Below are positions 43,171 through 44,591 of a stretch of 44,591 nt of DNA, piece after piece; the first letter of the stretch is position 1; each line of letters opens with the position of its first letter. Source of the DNA: Bacteroidota bacterium (lineage in GTDB: Bacteria > Bacteroidota > Ignavibacteria > Kryptoniales > JAKASW01). The DNA lies in NCBI GenBank assembly GCA_021811615.1, contig JAJZNW010000033.1, forward strand, positions 1 through 44,591, read 5' to 3'. Position numbers and translations under genes: made by a program. A model generated the notes under the pieces. It saw only the letters and a program-made list of their open reading frames with translations. It searched no databases and was not told where the DNA came from.

Positions 43171-44472
43171 ATGAGCACCTTATTACGAATTCCATTTTTG
43201 GCGGTCCTGATGCTTACCGGAGTTGAACGGTCGGACGCACAATGGCTGGTGCGAAACAGCGGCACGACGGACAAACTGACGGATGTCGTTATGTTGAGCA
43301 GATCGATCGCCGTCGTCGTCAGTAAAGCGGGACCAATCCTCGTAACAACTGACGCTGGGGTGACATGGCAGGATGTCACGCTCCCGTTGTCGTACGGCGG
43401 GCATTGGAACGCAATATCGTTTTGCGATTCCGCGAGCGGGTACGCGGCCGGCGATCAAAGTGCCGTATTCTGGACGCTGAACGGTGGGGCGGGTTGGATG
43501 TGGAGGTACCTCCCGGCGAAGCGCTCCTGTTATTCGGTCCTTTGTACAGGGCCCGGTTCCTGTTACGTTGGCACCGATTCGGGCTGGGTGTTCAATACAT
43601 CGGACACTGGCCGGACATGGTCCTCCGAGAAGATCAGCGAGTGGCCTGTCAGGTCGATATTCCGCTGGCGGGGAGAATCTCTTGTGGGTGTTTCAAAATT
43701 CGCGATTACTTCTCACTCCTTCTGCACTCAATACGTTTTGCCGTCACCTTCCTGGGGCGAAGTCGAGATTCCCGGATTGGAGCAGCCGGGCTCTGAGGCG
43801 TATGACGCTGAGTTCGCACAAAACGGAGGACCGGTCTACATCGTCGGTGGACATGGAGACTATTTTTCAAGGCCCGTTGTGCTTAGAAAGCTGCGCTCCG
43901 ATACTAGCTGGCAAGATGTTTCCCCCGCTACGGGCATGAGCGGGATTTTTACAGGAGTCTCCGCTCCGTCTGCTAGCTCGGTCTATATCTGCGGAAGCGG
44001 CGGTGTCATGTACAAATCTACAGATGGGGGAACGACCTGGGGAAGGCAGGATGTACCAACGAAGCTCGACATCAACGCGATTTGTTTCTTCGATGAAACT
44101 CGCGGTTTCGCGGTCGGGGACTCCGGTCTGATACTCTATACACAAACCGGCGGACTGCTCGGACTCGATGACCGTACCGCAGCCATCCCGGCGGAGTTCG
44201 AGCTGTTCCAGAACAATCCCAACCCGTTCAATTCGGCTACAAATATCGAATATCGGATTCCCGACTTCGGATTTGTGACGTTGAGAGTCTACGACGTCCT
44301 GGGAAGACAGGTGGCGGCGCTGGTCAACGAAGTAAGAAGGCCCGGAAGCTATAAGGTGGTGTTTGACGCCCGCAGTCTTCCGAGCGGCGTGTATTTCTAC
44401 ATGCTGACGGCGTCTCCGTTTTCAGGTGAACGTGGCATGAGCCGGCTCAGGAAACTCGTCCTCCTGAAATGA
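43171..44472 (+). CDS. Secreted YCF48/BNR-like beta-propeller protein with a type IX sorting domain
   Basis: A 433-residue protein starting at the ATG after AAAGGAGGT, with signal peptide MSTLLRIPFLAVLMLTGVERSDAQ. The body (about 25-330) carries Asp-box/YCF48-type blades: TTDAGVTWQDVT, NTSDTGRTWSSE, KSTDGGTTWGRQDV, each followed by a hydrophobic strand such as GFAVGDSGLILY; these fold as a beta-propeller. The last ~85 residues are a type-A T9SS C-terminal domain: FELFQNNPNPFNSATNIEY, LRVYDVLGRQVAALVN, RSLPSGVYFYML, ending KLVLLK. It is therefore exported by Sec and then T9SS, and probably attached to or released from the cell surface. Binding target unknown. Confidence 0.93.
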   Translation: MSTLLRIPFLAVLMLTGVERSDAQWLVRNSGTTDKLTDVVMLSRSIAVVVSKAGPILVTTDAGVTWQDVTLPLSYGGHWNAISFCDSASGYAAGDQSAVFWTLNGGAGWMWRYLPAKRSCYSVLCTGPGSCYVGTDSGWVFNTSDTGRTWSSEKISEWPVRSIFRWRGESLVGVSKFAITSHSFCTQYVLPSPSWGEVEIPGLEQPGSEAYDAEFAQNGGPVYIVGGHGDYFSRPVVLRKLRSDTSWQDVSPATGMSGIFTGVSAPSASSVYICGSGGVMYKSTDGGTTWGRQDVPTKLDINAICFFDETRGFAVGDSGLILYTQTGGLLGLDDRTAAIPAEFELFQNNPNPFNSATNIEYRIPDFGFVTLRVYDVLGRQVAALVNEVRRPGSYKVVFDARSLPSGVYFYMLTASPFSGERGMSRLRKLVLLK

Positions 44473-44591
44473 GTGCCAAGGTAAACTGTCTTGTTTCTAT
44501 TCGGATGAAAAGTTCCGAACACAGTAAGACTCTGCAGCTGTGTAGTGAGGAGTCGGTGTATGGCTGGAAACGGCTTTACGCTAAGCGACTC

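Overview
The window looks like a chromosomal segment of a Bacteroidota/Chlorobi-group bacterium, most likely of the Ignavibacteria type. The last gene ends in a type IX secretion (T9SS) sorting domain with the NPNPFN...YDVLGRQV...LPSGVYFY pattern. There are also three DUF4402 secreted proteins, a Bacteroidota-style beta-barrel protein, DUF3795 and DUF4380 proteins, and moderately GC-rich DNA. Many genes carry clear Shine-Dalgarno (SD) sequences, which fits the Chlorobi/Ignavibacteria side better than core Bacteroidetes. The species cannot be named from sequence alone.

Layout. 0-5.4 kb: TCA-cycle block, with a partial 2-oxoglutarate dehydrogenase E1 gene (sucA, minus, running off the left edge) divergent from a complete sdhCDAB operon that ends in a strong terminator. 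5.5-11.3 kb: a large periplasmic TPR protein, a translationally coupled protein of unknown function, and the GTPase gene obgE. 11.8-14.7 kb: two tandem sensor proteins (GAF-PAS-PAS and TM-GAF-PAS) with no kinase or other output domain. 14.8-17.8 kb (minus): an L-lysine 6-aminotransferase/aldehyde dehydrogenase pair predicted to turn lysine into 2-aminoadipate. 18.0-21.4 kb (minus): overlapping operon plsY-htrA-purB-small membrane protein. 21.7-23.6 kb (minus): three secreted DUF4402 paralogues. 24.0-25.2 kb (minus): rho, whose RNA-binding domain can only be read in full from a non-canonical start codon. 25.9-31.9 kb: a 1997-residue cytosolic hybrid histidine kinase with about eleven PAS domains, five of them one repeated 'VKD' module.

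31.9-33.8 kb is a decayed accessory patch: a small palindromic repeat, a tandem array of about twenty 21-bp units, a frameshifted tyrosine-recombinase remnant joined to that array, and a frameshifted lipoprotein gene. 33.8-44.6 kb holds single-function genes: a pentapeptide-repeat protein overlapping a GyrI/Cass2-like ligand-binding protein, a TauE/SafE transporter, a 165-bp element with perfect 14-bp terminal inverted repeats (MITE-like), a secreted M3 peptidase (Dcp-like), SnoaL-like and DUF3795 proteins, a beta-barrel protein, a GNAT acetyltransferase, a DUF4380 mutarotase-like protein and a T9SS cargo protein.

Functionally, the left part is core energy metabolism and housekeeping, the middle is signalling (three multi-domain PAS/GAF proteins), and the right part is envelope and accessory functions. 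I see no rRNA, tRNA, CRISPR array, intact transposase or prophage. The most unusual items are the rho start, the 21-bp-phased array with its recombinase remnant, the output-less sensor pair near a giant PAS kinase, and the MITE-like element.
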